The notes beneath the pieces were generated by a model. The model did no database searches. It saw nothing but the letters and a program-made list of their open reading frames with translations, and was not told the DNA's origin. This document shows positions 62,853 through 64,000 of a stretch of DNA of 64,000 nt, one piece after another. A program made the position numbers and the translations under genes. This stretch comes from Anaerovibrio lipolyticus DSM 3074 (GTDB lineage Bacteria > Bacillota > Negativicutes > Selenomonadales > Selenomonadaceae): positions 1 through 64,000 of the forward strand of contig NZ_FQYW01000016.1 of assembly GCF_900141865.1 (NCBI RefSeq). The letters run 5' to 3'. Every line of letters starts with the position of its first letter. Position 1 is the first letter of the stretch.

Positions 62853-63131
62853 ATGGACTTACATGAAATCATTTTACCGTATTTGGTTATAATAAATATC
62901 GCTACAGCTATAATTTATGGTTGGGATAAGCTATGTGCCATAAAGCGCTGGTGGAGGGTACCAGAAATTACATTGCTTGTATTTGCAGCTATCGGTGGCA
63001 GCATTGGGGCATTGCTGGGAATGAGAATATTCCATCACAAAACCTTGCATCTAAAATTCAAGTATGGCGTACCAGTTATATTAATTTTGCAGATGGCAGG
63101 ATTGGTATGGTTACATACACCGAGTAACTAA
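62853..63131 (+). CDS. DUF1294 membrane protein, intact copy C
   Basis: A 92-residue protein with three to four membrane helices: MDLHEIILPYLVIINIAT, YGWDKLCAIKRWWRVPE (the family's DK..A....RvPE motif), FAAIGGSIGALLGMRIFHHKT and a final helix. DUF1294 function is unknown. This is the only full-length copy of three; it is followed 11 bases later by the yaiI-type gene, which is probably the ancestral neighbour. Confidence 0.85.
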   Translation: MDLHEIILPYLVIINIATAIIYGWDKLCAIKRWWRVPEITLLVFAAIGGSIGALLGMRIFHHKTLHLKFKYGVPVILILQMAGLVWLHTPSN

Positions 63132-63142
63132 GGGAGGTTCAA

Positions 63143-63598
63143 ATGGCACATATATATGTAGATGCGGATGCCTGTCCTGTGGTGAAGCAGATAGAGATTG
63201 TTGCCAAAAGCCATAATATACCTGTAACCCTGTTCTGTGATACAAATCATGTTCTGAAATCTGATTACAGTGAGGTCAGGATAATTGGAGCAGAGGCGGA
63301 TGCGGTGGATTTTGCCCTGGTGAATTCCAGCCGGGCAGGAGATATAGTAGTGACCCAGGATTATGGTGTTGCGGCTATGGCTCTTGCCAGAGGTGCTTAT
63401 GCCATCAATCAGGACGGATGGCTATATACCAATGAGAATATTGAGGGCCTGCTAGCTAAGAGACATTTTATAAAGAAAATGAGAAATGCCACTCATAAAC
63501 ACCATTTAAAGGGACCCCGTAAGAGGAACGTTGAAGATGACGAGAAATTCACGGCGGCATTTGAACAATTGCTGGACAAAGTAATTGACTTCCAATAA
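63143..63598 (+). CDS. YaiI/YqxD family protein (UPF0178)
   Basis: A 151-residue protein with a PIN/NYN-like fold: YVDADACPVVKQIE at the start, VTQDYGVAAMALARGA in the middle, and a conserved basic end (KGPRKRNVEDDEKFTAAFEQLL). Acidic residues in DADACP and TQDYG suggest a metal-dependent nuclease, though no activity is established. AAGGGAGG precedes the ATG. A fragment of its start is found at 60312. Confidence 0.92.
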   Translation: MAHIYVDADACPVVKQIEIVAKSHNIPVTLFCDTNHVLKSDYSEVRIIGAEADAVDFALVNSSRAGDIVVTQDYGVAAMALARGAYAINQDGWLYTNENIEGLLAKRHFIKKMRNATHKHHLKGPRKRNVEDDEKFTAAFEQLLDKVIDFQ

Positions 63599-63624
63599 GG
63601 TTCTTTATCAGAAGGTATAAAAAT

Positions 63625-63670
63625 ACAGACCGCGAGATCATTGATTTTACTGGTTTCGCGGTCTGTTTTA
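63625..63670. terminator. Rho-independent terminator
   Basis: ACAGACCGCGA (63625-63635) pairs with TCGCGGTCTGT (63656-63666), followed by TTT on the plus strand and preceded by an A run, so it may act on both strands. Confidence 0.8.
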
Positions 63671-63784
63671 GTTTGGCATTTTTACCTGAAAATCAATTTC
63701 CTTGTGCCTGGATAATGGTTTCCAGCCTGCTTTGGTGAATTCCCATGAAATCTTGTTGGAGCTGCTCCAGGTTGAGCAGAAGCC

Positions 63785-64000
63785 TCAATAAATTATAGAT
63801 TGACCGTCCTTTGGCATATCATAATTAGTTACATTACGTTCGGCAAGGTTGCCCTTTAGTGTATGGCGGGTGAGTGCGGCATGGGCAACATTATCCAGAT
63901 GCGTCAGATACAGTCTGGCGTTAGGCACAGTCTTGGCAACGCAGTGGACATCTTCGGCATCCATGATTAGTCGGCCATTTTCCACCGTCTCGGCGGCACA
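63785..64000 (-). CDS. MBL-fold metallo-hydrolase, 3' end only
   Basis: The last 71 codons of a gene running off the right edge. The end HLDNVAHAALTRHTLKG ... YDMPKDGQS resembles the C-terminus of metallo-beta-lactamase-fold hydrolases in which a final His ligates zinc. The apparent GTG start at 63985 is internal: the frame stays open to the window edge. On the minus strand, 63688-63780 after the stop holds a short frame ending GIHQSRLETIIQAQGN that may be a tiny gene or remnant. Confidence 0.65.
   Translation of the reverse strand, partial: CAAETVENGRLIMDAEDVHCVAKTVPNARLYLTHLDNVAHAALTRHTLKGNLAERNVTNYDMPKDGQSIIY

Overview
The window looks like chromosomal DNA of a low-to-mid GC anaerobic Firmicute, most likely a diderm Negativicute (Selenomonas/Anaerovibrio-like). 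Reasons: a Gram-positive type PolC replicase, a YerC-family regulator, a lactate locus combining LdhG/LdhH-type LUD proteins with an LctBCD-type Etf/lactate dehydrogenase complex, frequent TTG/GTG starts, and many exported proteins. Species cannot be named from sequence alone. No CRISPR array, rRNA or complete insertion sequence was seen.

Layout. 1-430: a structured non-coding stretch that may be the tail of an IS110/IS1111-like element. 434-757: an XRE regulator facing left. 881-8598: an eight-gene operon-like block (FkbH-like HAD protein, aldo/keto reductase, split transketolase, MaoC hydratase, acyl carrier protein, MBOAT acyltransferase, SGNH-like membrane protein). It reads as a pathway that builds a carrier-bound small acyl group and transfers it to an extracytoplasmic acceptor. 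8764-9576: Rpn-family nuclease. 9720-14076: tgt-yajC-5-formyl-THF cyclo-ligase-secD-secF. 14397-22684: lactate utilisation (permease divergent from ldhG-ldhH-etfB-etfA-lctD). 22828-28431: polC (without the proofreading exonuclease insert), a class II aldolase and mtnA. 28532-28772: tRNA-Asp, tRNA-Gly, tRNA-Cys. 28825-35621: M48 protease, a zinc-ribbon protein, exported protein, D,D-carboxypeptidase, cyclophilin, GIY-YIG protein, TSUP permease, dicarboxylate/amino-acid symporter.

35622-38560 is an accessory pocket. It holds a probable type I toxin-antitoxin pair (22-residue hydrophobic peptide on the minus strand, convergent small RNA on the plus strand), a 59-residue ribbon-helix-helix protein, an exported ankyrin-repeat protein and a lipoprotein. 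38700-45512 is the histidine operon hisG-D-C-B-H-A-F-IE; its hisZ partner lies 6 kb further on (51599-52783) behind a YerC/TrpR-like regulator. Between them are a SagB-type nitroreductase, a membrane-tethered PTS EIIA protein, recG and a lone biotin carboxylase. 52783-55575 carries an HD protein, a HAD phosphatase and an RlmD/RlmCD-type 23S rRNA methyltransferase.

55560-63600 is a mosaic island. A roughly 470-base non-coding segment that begins inside the last codons of the rRNA methyltransferase is present twice (about 55560-56020 and 61670-62140). A DUF1653-DUF1294 gene pair is present in three variously broken copies, a fragment of the yaiI-family gene is repeated, and a short motif recurs upstream of cargo genes. 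Cargo includes an unrecognised 345-residue protein, a KilA-N patchwork ORF, Hsp20, nagB, a GNAT acetyltransferase, a LUD protein and a chloramphenicol-acetyltransferase-like protein. The window ends inside a metallo-hydrolase gene.
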